Below, piece by piece: positions 33,366 to 42,181 of a stretch of DNA of 64,000 nt. Source of the DNA: Chryseobacterium sp. (GTDB lineage Bacteria; Bacteroidota; Bacteroidia; Flavobacteriales; Weeksellaceae); NCBI GenBank assembly GCA_031286615.1, contig JAITUA010000003.1, forward strand, positions 496,001 to 560,000. The letters run 5' to 3'. Under the pieces are notes generated by a model that saw only the letters and a list, made by a program, of their open reading frames with translations, had not been told where the DNA came from and made no database searches. The translations under genes and the position numbers were made by a program. Positions within the stretch are counted from its first letter, which is position 1; every line of letters starts with the position of its first letter.

Positions 33366-35396
33366 TTAATGTTCTTCAGATTTATTGGAAATGGTACTGC
33401 TCATAAGGTCATCTGCCTTTTTATCCAGTCGTGAACTTAATGGTATGAAGAATTTCAGTGGATGCTTTATAAAGTATCTGAAAATCTCTTTATAAATCTC
33501 ACTTACCTGTCCGAAATTCATCTTTCTGGATCGGAATGCCAGGAACATGGATAGACTGAAACTTACAAGGAAGTTGAAGAAACCGATCAGGAAAACCGTT
33601 ACAAAAGACATCCAGAATGTATACGAATCTACTGAAAAATCTTTCCCATAGAGTCCCAAAGCAAAGTTACCGGCAGCAAAAGTAATATGTCTGATATCTA
33701 AATCGAGGCCAAAAAACATCCCTACCGGAGCTGTTGCTCCAAGGAACACCCCAAACCAAAAATTGGAAACAATTCCAGGCCAGTTTTTAGCGTAATATTT
33801 TGAAAGTCCTTTTGCGAATTTCTTTCCGAAAAAGCTTCTGATTGAAAGATTTTTGGCAATTCTTTCCGGAATCTGATAAAACACGGAATTGTTTCCGATA
33901 TTCCCTGAAATAATCCCTGAAATAAAAAGATAAAACCCGGCAATACTTGCATGCAAAATCGCTTTTGATTTAAAAGGGTCAAGGTCTTTTAATAATTTAT
34001 CTGATCTGTCTACTGCCAGATTTTGTGAGAAAAACACATCCAGCCCGTAAATAATGGCAAGCGCCACCGGAAAAGCAAGCAGCACATTTCCTACAAAGGC
34101 AATAAACTGGCTTCGGAATAATTTGGATACCAAATGGGCAAATTCTGTATTATTTCTTTGGGTCTTTCCCTCCTCAGACAATACTTTTGTCATGGTAGCG
34201 GCTGTCATTGCCGGCTGTTTTGTAGCAAGGGTAAAACCCATCAGATAGATCATCACAAATCCCATTGCATAGTTCATTGAGTACAGAAAAGCGTGTGAAA
34301 AGTCACTTCCCGGGATATACCCGTATAGCATTTTCAATACACAAAGAGCTCCTACAATGATACCACCACCACTTGCCTTGTAGAACATCGTCATATATTC
34401 CTTTCGGGTAGAAGTAATATAATGAGCTCCGGCTTCTGCGGTATGATTGGTAATAAGATGAGAAATCAGCCTTGTACTATCGTTGATCAGATCAGAAATA
34501 TTATTCTTATGAGATTTGTAGCTCAGAATATTAAAAATCAGCTGTTTAGATTTTATAAGAACATCTTCATCGGTATCAATAACCAATAGCTGCACGATAT
34601 CATAAATTCGTTCGGTCTGCTGACGGATCTTAAGCAGGGATTGGTTAATCTTTCCTGAAATACCATATTTGGCGGAATTTTTAAATGCAATATTCACAAA
34701 TTCCAGACATTGTTCTGCGTAGATTTTAATCTGCTTATATCTGCTGTCTTTAGAGTGGAGCTGAAGTTCAGGATCTTTTACCAGATCTTCTGCTAATGTT
34801 TCCAGCTCATTCTGCAGGGCAAGAAACGGATTGTCCAGATTTCTGTACTGTGGAGCCATTCTCACCACTTCAACCTCCATAGCCATCCCCGTAACCCTCC
34901 AGGAAAGAATGTTCATAGAGAAAATGAGTTCTTTTTTCACATTAGGTTTCAGGATAAAATCTGAAGCACCTAACATATTTAAAAATTCGTCAATCTCATT
35001 TTCAGGAAGATTATGAAGATACGCAAGATCTTTTTTAGGTCTAAGACTCACATTATCAATCATAAACCACACCGTCTTTTCGTTTTCAACAGGAGGCAGA
35101 ACCTTGTTCAGGATTCTTTTTTTAAGCTCCGGAAAGAAGGCATTTTCAGAAAGAATATTAGCCTCTGTCAACGAAAGATTGAAAGGTCTTCCATTAAAAA
35201 TATTGTGGATATAATATTTAAAGTTCTCAGCAAAATTAGGATTGCTTCTGAAAAAATTGAGCACATCTGTAAAGTCTGCTTCTTTGATGGTCTCTAAAAA
35301 CTCTGCAAAGGGTTCTAAAGAAAGGGTTTCATTCTTAAAAGAAAAATATTTTTTAAGAACTGACTCAAAGTTTGTGCTGGAATTAAAGAATTTCAT
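33366..35396 (-). CDS. Large membrane protein of the 'SpecificRecomb' (Gcr-like) family
   Basis: A 676-residue protein. The N-terminal 330 residues are soluble and helical; the C-terminal half has at least six membrane segments (GGGIIVGALCVLKMLYGYI, YAMGFVMIYLMGFTLATKQPAMTAA, IAFVGNVLLAFPVALAIIYGLD, and others). The block YITSTRKEYMTMFYKASGGGIIVG is the family hallmark. Databases name this family 'site-specific recombinase' after a neisserial report, but the topology is that of a membrane protein and no recombinase catalytic residues are visible, so I would not use that name for function. It follows mtgA by 13 bp. Confidence 0.8.
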   Translation of the reverse strand: MKFFNSSTNFESVLKKYFSFKNETLSLEPFAEFLETIKEADFTDVLNFFRSNPNFAENFKYYIHNIFNGRPFNLSLTEANILSENAFFPELKKRILNKVLPPVENEKTVWFMIDNVSLRPKKDLAYLHNLPENEIDEFLNMLGASDFILKPNVKKELIFSMNILSWRVTGMAMEVEVVRMAPQYRNLDNPFLALQNELETLAEDLVKDPELQLHSKDSRYKQIKIYAEQCLEFVNIAFKNSAKYGISGKINQSLLKIRQQTERIYDIVQLLVIDTDEDVLIKSKQLIFNILSYKSHKNNISDLINDSTRLISHLITNHTAEAGAHYITSTRKEYMTMFYKASGGGIIVGALCVLKMLYGYIPGSDFSHAFLYSMNYAMGFVMIYLMGFTLATKQPAMTAATMTKVLSEEGKTQRNNTEFAHLVSKLFRSQFIAFVGNVLLAFPVALAIIYGLDVFFSQNLAVDRSDKLLKDLDPFKSKAILHASIAGFYLFISGIISGNIGNNSVFYQIPERIAKNLSIRSFFGKKFAKGLSKYYAKNWPGIVSNFWFGVFLGATAPVGMFFGLDLDIRHITFAAGNFALGLYGKDFSVDSYTFWMSFVTVFLIGFFNFLVSFSLSMFLAFRSRKMNFGQVSEIYKEIFRYFIKHPLKFFIPLSSRLDKKADDLMSSTISNKSEEH

Positions 35397-35409
35397 TAGT
35401 ACAAAGATA

Positions 35410-36054
35410 CTATTTCAAACTCACATTCCTCATCTGTCTCATGATCCAATTATGTTTCTTTCTTAAATAAGGGGATGGATTTTTAGGATCATATTTTTTG
35501 GGATTAGGCAACACTGCGGCAATCCAGGCTGCATCTGAAGCACTTAAGTCCTTGGATGATTTTCCAAAATAATACTGAGCTGCAGCTTCCACTCCAAATA
35601 CACCCTGTCCCATTTCAATAGAATTCAGGTATCTTTCAAGAATAATATCTTTGCTCCACACTTTTTCAATGATAAAGGTGTAGACTGCTTCCAATCCTTT
35701 TCTCACCCAGCTTCTTCCCTGCCAAAGAAATACATTTTTTGCTGTCTGCTGAGAAATGGTACTTCCTCCTCTTATTTTTTTGCCTTTCTCATTATATTTC
35801 ATCGCTTTTTCGATGGCTATATAATCGAACCCATCATGATCAAAGAATTTCTGATCTTCAGACGCAATTACGGCTTTTTTCACATTGCTTCCCATTTCAT
35901 CATAGGAAATATAATCCCTGTGCAGTTTTCCGTATTCAAAAAGACCTCCTATCTGGGTAAGGGTAATCGGTGGATTAAAGAATCTGCCCCAGATAATAAA
36001 AACTACATTCAGAACAAGAATGATGAAGATAAGCTGTTTAATTTTTTTCCACAT
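35410..36054 (-). CDS. mtgA: Monofunctional peptidoglycan glycosyltransferase (GT51)
   Basis: Start taken at the ATG at 36054 (214 residues), giving MWKKIKQLIFIILVLNVVFIIW as a membrane anchor; the longer frame adds only MLIFAFPFYKI. The GT51 motifs are complete: ASEDQKFFDHDGFD with catalytic Glu66, GGSTISQQTAKNVFL, KVWSKDIILERYLNSIEMGQGVFGVEAAAQYYFGK with the second Glu, and DAAWIAAVLPNPKKYDP. It polymerises lipid II into glycan strands at the periplasmic face. Flanked by the binding-protein lipoprotein gene and the SpecificRecomb-family gene on the same strand. Confidence 0.95.
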   Translation of the reverse strand: MWKKIKQLIFIILVLNVVFIIWGRFFNPPITLTQIGGLFEYGKLHRDYISYDEMGSNVKKAVIASEDQKFFDHDGFDYIAIEKAMKYNEKGKKIRGGSTISQQTAKNVFLWQGRSWVRKGLEAVYTFIIEKVWSKDIILERYLNSIEMGQGVFGVEAAAQYYFGKSSKDLSASDAAWIAAVLPNPKKYDPKNPSPYLRKKHNWIMRQMRNVSLK

Positions 36055-36097
36055 AATTTTATAAAAAGGAAAGGCAAAAATAAGCAAATAGTACGAG

Positions 36098-37144
36098 TTA
36101 CTGCAATTCTTTCATGTAAGTAAGCTGATAATCCGGTAAAAGTTCAGGATGGAAGATCTTAATGTAATCTTTAAGGATGAAATCTGCTCTTACCACTCCA
36201 CTTTCAAAGAAATCATTGGCTTTTAGTTTTTCTTTTCCTGCAATGGTATAAATTTTCCCTTTATTAAATACATCAAGTTTTCCATAGAAAGGATTCATGC
36301 CCAGCATTTCTTTTTTTGAAGTGTGGCTTCCTGCATTCACCCAATATTGAACACCTCCCGCTTTGGCATATACTTCTTCAAAACTCATCGTCAATGCTTT
36401 TTCATCTTTGTTGTCCTTCATGACATAATTGGCATTGGCATCAGAAATATAATGAGCAACAGAGGTATTCCCACCTGGAAGATACCATACATCTCCATAC
36501 ATTTCATTGGCAAGAACAACGGGTTTTTCTTTGGCACTTGTCGCCAATTTCTTAAGTTCACTATAATTTTTTTCTACTTCCTTGTATTTTGCTTCAGCTT
36601 CTTTTTCTTTCCCTAAAAATTCTCCGAAAAGTTTAATATAGGCCGTTTTCTCTAAAGGCTTCTGTTCCATATATTCATCCAGAAATATCACCTGAATGCG
36701 ATTGTTTTTCAAAAGTTCGTAAGTATTGTCAAAGCTGGCAATATGATTGGTAAAAATAGCATCAGGTTTCATAGAGATAATTTTTTCTACATCATATTTC
36801 TGCTCGCTTCCTACGTTCTGGATTTTCCCTTCTTTAAGCAGATTCTGAATTTTATCTGAAAAGATATACTCCGGACTTGATACCCCAATGATTAAATTTT
36901 CTGCTCCAAGCTCTGAAATATACCCTGCCATACTCGCATTCAACAGGATTATTTTCTTGAATGGAGTTTGATTTTGCTTAAAATTATAGATAAAATTCCC
37001 CGATTTTAGCTCCATGGTACCATCATGTTCCTTAAATTGGGTACGGGCAGATACATTGGTCCAATCTGAGGACGAAATTTTTGATTCTCTTTTACAAGCT
37101 GTTAGCGCAAAAACCGTAAATAAAAGTAAAATTCTTTGTTTCAT
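36098..37144 (-). CDS. Fe3+-siderophore/cobalamin-type ABC substrate-binding lipoprotein
   Basis: A 348-residue protein with a lipoprotein signal (FALTAC, Cys17). It has the TroA/BtuF helical-backbone fold of periplasmic metal-chelate binding proteins: ILLNASMAGYISELGAENLIIGVSSPEYIF, VGSEQKYDVEKIISMKPDAIFTNH, VIFLDEYMEQKPLEKTAYIKLFGEFLGK, VLANEMYGDVWYLPGGNTSVAHYISDANANYVM and a final FFESGVVRADFILKDYIKIFHPEL. Ligand is likely an iron chelate or corrinoid. No permease or ATPase gene is adjacent, and no cobalamin riboswitch fits in the 60 bp before the divergent tRNA gene. Confidence 0.9.
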   Translation of the reverse strand: MKQRILLLFTVFALTACKRESKISSSDWTNVSARTQFKEHDGTMELKSGNFIYNFKQNQTPFKKIILLNASMAGYISELGAENLIIGVSSPEYIFSDKIQNLLKEGKIQNVGSEQKYDVEKIISMKPDAIFTNHIASFDNTYELLKNNRIQVIFLDEYMEQKPLEKTAYIKLFGEFLGKEKEAEAKYKEVEKNYSELKKLATSAKEKPVVLANEMYGDVWYLPGGNTSVAHYISDANANYVMKDNKDEKALTMSFEEVYAKAGGVQYWVNAGSHTSKKEMLGMNPFYGKLDVFNKGKIYTIAGKEKLKANDFFESGVVRADFILKDYIKIFHPELLPDYQLTYMKELQ

Positions 37145-37168
37145 CTTTCAAAGAACGGAAAAAAGTGC

Positions 37169-37176
37169 TATATTTG
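37169..37176 (+). promoter_or_regulatory. -7 element of the tRNA-Arg gene
   Basis: TATATTTG, a full match to TAnnTTTG, 28 nt before the mature tRNA 5' end. The -33 region (TTTC near 37146) is weak and overlaps the start of the divergent binding-protein gene. Confidence 0.6.
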
Positions 37177-37204
37177 CAAACCTTTAAACAACAAGGTAAC
37201 ACAA

Positions 37205-37281
37205 GGCCTCGTGGCGCAACTGAATAGCGCATCTGATTACGGCTCAGAAGGTTACAGGTTTGAATCCTGTCGAGGTCACCA
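37205..37281 (+). tRNA. tRNA-Arg (anticodon ACG)
   Basis: 77 nt including encoded CCA. Acceptor stem GGCCTCG pairs with CGAGGTC (one G-U), D-arm GCGC/GCGC, anticodon stem TCTGA/TCAGA with loop TTACGGC placing ACG at positions 34-36, and T-arm ACAGG...CCTGT with TTTGAAT loop. ACG decodes CGN codons after A34-to-inosine editing. Its 3' end is duplicated 10.3 kb downstream (47575), making this a candidate integration site. Confidence 0.96.
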
Positions 37282-37291
37282 AAAGCCAAAT
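37273..37291. repeat. attL-like copy of a 19-bp direct repeat (tRNA 3' end)
   Basis: AGGTCACCAAAAGCCAAAT spans the last nine bases of the tRNA and ten beyond. The identical 19-mer is at 47575-47593. Both copies are followed by related hairpins. Confidence 0.6.
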
Positions 37292-37323
37292 AGCGCCAAC
37301 TAAATATAGTTGGCGCTATTTTT
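37289..37323 (+). terminator. Terminator after tRNA-Arg
   Basis: AATAGCGCCAACTA pairs perfectly with TAGTTGGCGCTATT around a 4-nt loop, followed by a T-rich run. The homologous hairpin at 47590 differs by compensating base pairs. Confidence 0.85.
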
Positions 37324-37401
37324 ATTTACTTTGAATAAGTGTTTTTAGTTTACAATTTAATGTGTATAAGTAAAGATAAGACGATAAAACAGAGAACTTA
37401 A

Positions 37402-38048
37402 TTATGAATTAGCTTTATAGAAAGGATTTGGCATGGTTTGTATATTCAATGTATAATGATTTTTATCCTTTCCCACATAAATAAACTTATATTTTGGCAA
37501 TTGTACTTCATTTAATCTGATCTCCTTCTTATTATCAATAATAATTATAACATCTTTATTGTTATGATATGAATTTAATATAACTACGGGCATGAACAAT
37601 TTCTAATATTGGATATTTTTTTTATCTGTCAGATAATTTTCCCGTACGACCTTCATATTGAGACTGTTTTTTATTACTGATTATCCACCATTTACTGTAT
37701 CCATTATAATAAATAGTATCATTTAATTTTTTATTGTTTTTGTTTAAAACAAATGAATAAATAATATGATTTGAATATTCAGGACTTTCATTTTCCAACC
37801 AGTTCCAATTTTTGAACAGAACTGATTATATCGGTATAATTTAATATGCTGAAATTTTGAGTGATAAAACTGTTATTTTTTTATTATCCTCCCAAAAGTA
37901 TTTTTTTCAAAGCTCAAGTCGGCATCATCAGAAATACTAACTTGTTTATATAGAATAACTGAATAACTGCTTTTTGCTCTCCAATTTGAGCATGATATGA
38001 ATGAATACATCAAAAATAAATTGATAAGGTTATAATCTTTTTGTACAT
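37402..38048 (-). pseudogene. Decayed small lipoprotein gene
   Basis: Reading the minus strand from the ATG at 38048, MYKKIITL continues after one frameshift into INLFLMYSFISCSNWRAK (a lipoprotein signal) and DDADLSFEKNTFGRIIKK, then stops. A second frame carries NWNWLENESPEYSNHIIYSF, IYYNGYSKWWIISNKKQSQYEG, and a third MPVVILNSYHNNKDVIIII to KANS (37402-37599). Three fragments in three frames, all with plausible composition, suggest one lipoprotein of about 200 residues broken by frameshifts, possibly an old immunity gene of the adjacent RHS locus. A short intact gene at 37402-37599 cannot be excluded. The remaining 38049-38180 shows nothing. Confidence 0.5.
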
Positions 38049-38180
38049 AATTCTATTTTTTTATTGTTGTACTTTTAATTGAATTTGTATAACTTTAATT
38101 AAAAGAACTTTATTTGAGAGCCCGCTCAGTCTACCAAGATAATTTTTGTGTCGGTGAATATAATTATTTGTTAATAAAAA

Positions 38181-38206
38181 TGCCACACGAAATTATTCGT
38201 GTGGCA
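38181..38206 (-). terminator. Terminator of the RHS operon
   Basis: TGCCACACGAA (38181-38191) pairs with TTCGTGTGGCA (38196-38206); on the minus strand TTTTTATT follows. It lies about 60 bp after the small lipoprotein gene and ends the four-gene RHS transcript. Confidence 0.85.
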
Positions 38207-38265
38207 GTGCGATTTATAAAGAAATTTTTTGCACATATATGAAAAGAAAAAGTCACCTATAGAAT

Positions 38266-38688
38266 TTACCATTGGTCTGGATAAATCTTATAATGCTTTA
38301 GTATTCTCTTTTTTTCAAAGTCATCGAGTTTAAAATAAACACCTTTATCTTTAAATCTCCAAAAATCCAGTCTATCATCTGCAAATAATGTATCTTTTTT
38401 AGTAATAAATGCAAATACATAATAACTATCATCAGGAATAATAATTTGATGTTTCGTTACAATCTTTTGTTTTATCTCTTCTAACTTAAGCCTTAGCTTT
38501 TCATTTCGAAGATAAACTCGCTTTATATCATCATTATCTGAAAAAAAATATTTTAAATCGGAAGCTATAACATATTTACTATTATTGACAGTATTTTTAG
38601 AATATATTAATACTATTTTTTGATTACTGCAAGATGTAATAATTGTTACTAATAATGCTAGTATTATGAAATATCTAATTTTGATCAT
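38266..38688 (-). CDS. Small lipoprotein, candidate immunity protein for the RHS toxin
   Basis: A 140-residue protein with a lipoprotein signal (TIITSC, Cys20). The mature part is charged and mixed alpha/beta (VIASDLKYFFSDNDDIKRVYLRNEKLRLKLEEIKQK, DDSYYVFAFITKKDTLFADDRLDFWRFKDKGVYFKLDDF). I recognise no family. Its ATG overlaps the RHS toxin stop by 4 bp, so it is made together with the toxin. Position directly after a polymorphic-toxin C-terminus and periplasmic anchoring are the usual properties of a cognate immunity protein; this is inference from context only. Confidence 0.7.
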   Translation of the reverse strand: MIKIRYFIILALLVTIITSCSNQKIVLIYSKNTVNNSKYVIASDLKYFFSDNDDIKRVYLRNEKLRLKLEEIKQKIVTKHQIIIPDDSYYVFAFITKKDTLFADDRLDFWRFKDKGVYFKLDDFEKKRILKHYKIYPDQW

Positions 38689-41600
38689 GGTTTTGGTTCT
38701 GTTGGTGGTTTAATTTTAGTTGAAGTAACACTTTCTACTGGATAAGGTATAATACCATAATTTGTTCGTTTATCTTCGTTTAACCTTTGATTCATTTGAT
38801 TCCCCAAATTTACGGTATTGTATTCTTCTTCTTCATCTATAAACCCAATATTTCGTTTATCTGGTGTCCATATTGATTTTTCAGCCTTTCCTTCATATTT
38901 ATTTTGATTTCGGTCTCTATATTTACTTGGATTTGAAAAATGATTAAACCCATGCAATATTTCATGCCCCAATCTTGAAGAAGGACTGTTAAAGCCTAAG
39001 TTCCCTTCCTCCAAAGTTGATTTGGTACCATCTTTCCTAAATCTGATACCTTCTAATGGATTAAATTTCACAGATTTACTATTAGGATCATATTCATTTT
39101 TTTTACCATTCTCTGTCTGTTCTGAAATTGTGAAGGTATTTTTCTTGTCATTGATCATAAAATCCATAACATTAACTGTTGTAGCATCTTTTCCTTCTCC
39201 AATAGTTATATTAAGAGCTTCCTGAGAATATAAGTAATCTAACGCCTTATAGACATTTCGATCAAATTCATTTTCAATTTTAGCATAATCTCTATCCTTT
39301 TGATAGGAGTAAATATTATTACCAAATCTAATATCCCTACCATCAGGATCGATAAACAGAATTGGGTTATTGACAGCGTAGTTATATGGGCTATGTCTTC
39401 TATGTTTTTCCGACAAAGGATCAACAGCTCCCCATCTGCCAAGATCTGGCATATAAAACCTTGCCCCATAGTCGTACATTCCAGTCTCCTGTAGTTCCTT
39501 CCCGTTATATTTATAATTTTTATAACCTCCCAATAATCCTTTATTGGTTCCAATATGATTCATTCCAAATGAATAATAATTATTGGTATCAGTTATTTCA
39601 AGAGGCCCAGCGCTACTTTTGGCAAAATTTACTCTGCTATTTCCAAGATGATCCTTATACTGATAAATATAGCGGTTTTCTGTAAAACTATAAAAACCTT
39701 CCGCCGTAGAAACAAAGTCTAGTATCCACAGAGGTTTAATCGGCTTTATAGCATTCACTTCATTTTCATTTTTAAAAGCAGCCTGTTCGTATGCAACACT
39801 TGTTCTGCACCAAAGACAAATGGTAGTCTCTGAAAAGCCATATTGAAAACCATCTAAATAATCCGTTATATTCGTCGTAATTGTTGTACTTCCTCTTCCT
39901 CCTCCGCTTGTATAGGTTTTACGGATTTTTGTGCCGTCGGCTTTATAAAGATAATTTAATCCAAAATTATTAACCTCTCCTATAGAATTGGTCTGAGTAA
40001 TGGAAAAGTCATCCGGCAAATTGAGATAATTATAAGTTATACTATGAATCCCTTTATCAAGCATAGTGTTCATATTTCCGTTCAGATCATAGTCAATCAA
40101 ATTATTTCCACCTTCATAGCCTGTGTCATTCATTGCTGATTCTATTACCTTATCCAAACGGTTTCCTGTATATTGATAGCTAAGGTCATCCACCTGTACA
40201 AAAGTAGTCCCTTGTGATACAGGAGCTGCATTTCTTTTTAAGGTGTTTATATTACCATTTACATCATAGCTGAGATACTCATCAAAATAACCTGTATTCC
40301 CTGTAGACGGTTCTTTATAGAAAGCATTTCTTAACCTGTTCAGTGCATCATATTCATAATTATAACGTTTCAGAAGATTTTCCGATCCGTTGTTCCAATC
40401 AATTTCAGTAATATTACCATTGAATTTTCCTATGCTCTGAGAATTTACAGGATTTTGATACTTTATTTCATATCCAAACAACTTTCCGTTCAGATTCGCA
40501 GGATCATTGATCTTTGTCAACCAACCTCTGATGTTATACTTATAATCAATTTGCTGAAGCGGAGCCCCCGCAGCAATTCCACCCACCTTTTTTGATTCCA
40601 ACTGGGAAATTTCGTTATAGGTATTTTGAGCCAGATATTCTACGGGATTACTGTCAACCTGATGTTTGTGTACCAGAAGCCTGTTCTGATTATCATACTC
40701 AAAGTTTTCTGTGATAATTCTTTCGGTATCTGTTTCTAATCTCTTATGTCTGGTAATGGTCTGTTTGGGGAATCCTGCAAAATCCAGTTTAGATTCTGTT
40801 CTGGTGTAGCCTCCAAGATGGTTAATAGAATGCTTTCCAATTACTCGTCCCTTAGTATCATAATACGTGTAATTCTTACTCCAGTTATCATCTTCTATAT
40901 TCTTTACAAAGCTCATAACAGGAAACCCTTTGGTACTTCTTCCGTCTGCAGTAAGAGTTTCGGTAAGTACGGGTTCTCCCAAAACAGATAAAACAGATGG
41001 ATTGAAGCTATATTGAGGATATGAATCATAATAATTTACAGATAATAAAGTAACCCATTTAGATGCATGAGGATAGGTAATATCAGGATCGTAAAAAACA
41101 TCCATTCCCTGCCTATTAAAAACAGCTGAGCTATTCCTTAACATATTTCCAGAACCATCAGCTAATATTTGCTCTGCATTCCGGTCTCCTCCAGTGGCAA
41201 TACCAGTAACAACAACTCTACCAAACTTATCATACTGAGTATATAGCCACTGTCCTTTTTTATTTAGTTCGGCATCCTGAGTTCCTACAATTCTGTCTTG
41301 CTTGTCATATATTATAAATTCCTTGCCTTTACCAGGAAGCTTTTTTTCTACCAGCCTTCCTCTCCCATCATATTTATACTGATAGCAAAGAGTATTCAAA
41401 ACCGTATCCGGAACCGGTACTCCAGGGCTTAGGTTTTTAATAAGATCTGCTGCTTTAGGAGATAAAACATATGCCAATTGATCATAGTTATTATAAACAT
41501 AGTAAGTGTCTGTACTTTCAGTTGCACTCAGCATCTTTCTTACCAGCACAACCTGACCTTTACCATTTTTAAATTCGATGGTTTTATTTCCATCTTCATC

Positions 41601-42176
41601 CGTTACTGTACTCTTATACAATTGATTGGCTGTATAAGGAGCAGAAACCGTAATGAGTGTTTCAAAAGTACTGTAATTGAAAACCGCATTATATTTCTTC
41701 ACTTCGCCATCTGCATTTGCATTGTATTCAAATTTCACAGGCTTTGTGCTCCATGCCGCTCCCACTTGCTTTTGTTCGAAAATCCTATCCAGAGGTGAAT
41801 TTTCTAAGTTTTTGTGTGTAAAAGGAGTATTGTCACCATAATAAGTTTGAGCTGCTCCCTCTGCTCCTGATTGAACTCCGCCATTTAACGTATTCATGGG
41901 CGCGGGAAGCCAGGTATCAACCTGTCTTCCAAATCCATCGTAAGGTATCGTTGTTACCAGATCTTTTCCTGTAGGAGATGCTTTTATATTGACAATTTGT
42001 TTAGGCCTGCCCAATCCGTCAAAATACTGAACGGTTTCTGCAGTCTTAGTAGGCTGGTTATTGGTATCATAATCAAGATATGTTTTACTGTAAGTATAGT
42101 TTTCTGTTGTGCTTAACTGGGCTTGTACAAAACCTGATATCATCAAAGCACCGATTGGAATTATGAGTTTCTTCAA
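38685..42176 (-). CDS. RHS-repeat polymorphic toxin with C-terminal HExxH protease-like domain
   Basis: A 1163-residue protein with a Sec signal (about residues 1-19). The N-terminal DUF6443-like block TAETVQYFDGLGRPKQIV leads into many YD/RHS repeats (YKYDGRGRLVEKKLPGK, YEYDALNRLRNAFYKE), then the RHS core: YQYKDHLGNSRVNF, YKYNGKELQETGMYDYGARFYMPDLGRWGAVDPLSE, ending SPYNYAVNNPILFIDPDG near residue 944. The variable tail of about 219 residues carries GHEILHGFNH (HExxH, near 1074) and, about 40 residues on, EEEEYNTVNLGNQMNQRL with a third acidic ligand, then DKRTNYG: the order seen in M91/NleD-like effector proteases. A short lipoprotein gene overlaps the stop codon. Strong RHS call; protease fold likely. 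Confidence 0.9.
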   Translation of the reverse strand: MKKLIIPIGALMISGFVQAQLSTTENYTYSKTYLDYDTNNQPTKTAETVQYFDGLGRPKQIVNIKASPTGKDLVTTIPYDGFGRQVDTWLPAPMNTLNGGVQSGAEGAAQTYYGDNTPFTHKNLENSPLDRIFEQKQVGAAWSTKPVKFEYNANADGEVKKYNAVFNYSTFETLITVSAPYTANQLYKSTVTDEDGNKTIEFKNGKGQVVLVRKMLSATESTDTYYVYNNYDQLAYVLSPKAADLIKNLSPGVPVPDTVLNTLCYQYKYDGRGRLVEKKLPGKGKEFIIYDKQDRIVGTQDAELNKKGQWLYTQYDKFGRVVVTGIATGGDRNAEQILADGSGNMLRNSSAVFNRQGMDVFYDPDITYPHASKWVTLLSVNYYDSYPQYSFNPSVLSVLGEPVLTETLTADGRSTKGFPVMSFVKNIEDDNWSKNYTYYDTKGRVIGKHSINHLGGYTRTESKLDFAGFPKQTITRHKRLETDTERIITENFEYDNQNRLLVHKHQVDSNPVEYLAQNTYNEISQLESKKVGGIAAGAPLQQIDYKYNIRGWLTKINDPANLNGKLFGYEIKYQNPVNSQSIGKFNGNITEIDWNNGSENLLKRYNYEYDALNRLRNAFYKEPSTGNTGYFDEYLSYDVNGNINTLKRNAAPVSQGTTFVQVDDLSYQYTGNRLDKVIESAMNDTGYEGGNNLIDYDLNGNMNTMLDKGIHSITYNYLNLPDDFSITQTNSIGEVNNFGLNYLYKADGTKIRKTYTSGGGRGSTTITTNITDYLDGFQYGFSETTICLWCRTSVAYEQAAFKNENEVNAIKPIKPLWILDFVSTAEGFYSFTENRYIYQYKDHLGNSRVNFAKSSAGPLEITDTNNYYSFGMNHIGTNKGLLGGYKNYKYNGKELQETGMYDYGARFYMPDLGRWGAVDPLSEKHRRHSPYNYAVNNPILFIDPDGRDIRFGNNIYSYQKDRDYAKIENEFDRNVYKALDYLYSQEALNITIGEGKDATTVNVMDFMINDKKNTFTISEQTENGKKNEYDPNSKSVKFNPLEGIRFRKDGTKSTLEEGNLGFNSPSSRLGHEILHGFNHFSNPSKYRDRNQNKYEGKAEKSIWTPDKRNIGFIDEEEEYNTVNLGNQMNQRLNEDKRTNYGIIPYPVESVTSTKIKPPTEPKP

Positions 42177-42181
42177 CGGTA

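Noticed and set aside
33366-35396. Taking the 676-residue protein as the recombinase that moved the island beginning at 37205
   Set aside because: Despite the family's database name, it has at least six membrane segments and no tyrosine- or serine-recombinase motifs.
36054-36087. Upstream ATG for mtgA
   Set aside because: The extra residues (MLIFAFPFYKI) do not fit the family N-terminus; the ATG at 36054 gives a normal anchor.
37060-37204. Cobalamin riboswitch before the metal-chelate binding protein
   Set aside because: Only about 60 bp lie between the gene and the tRNA, with no conserved B12-box.
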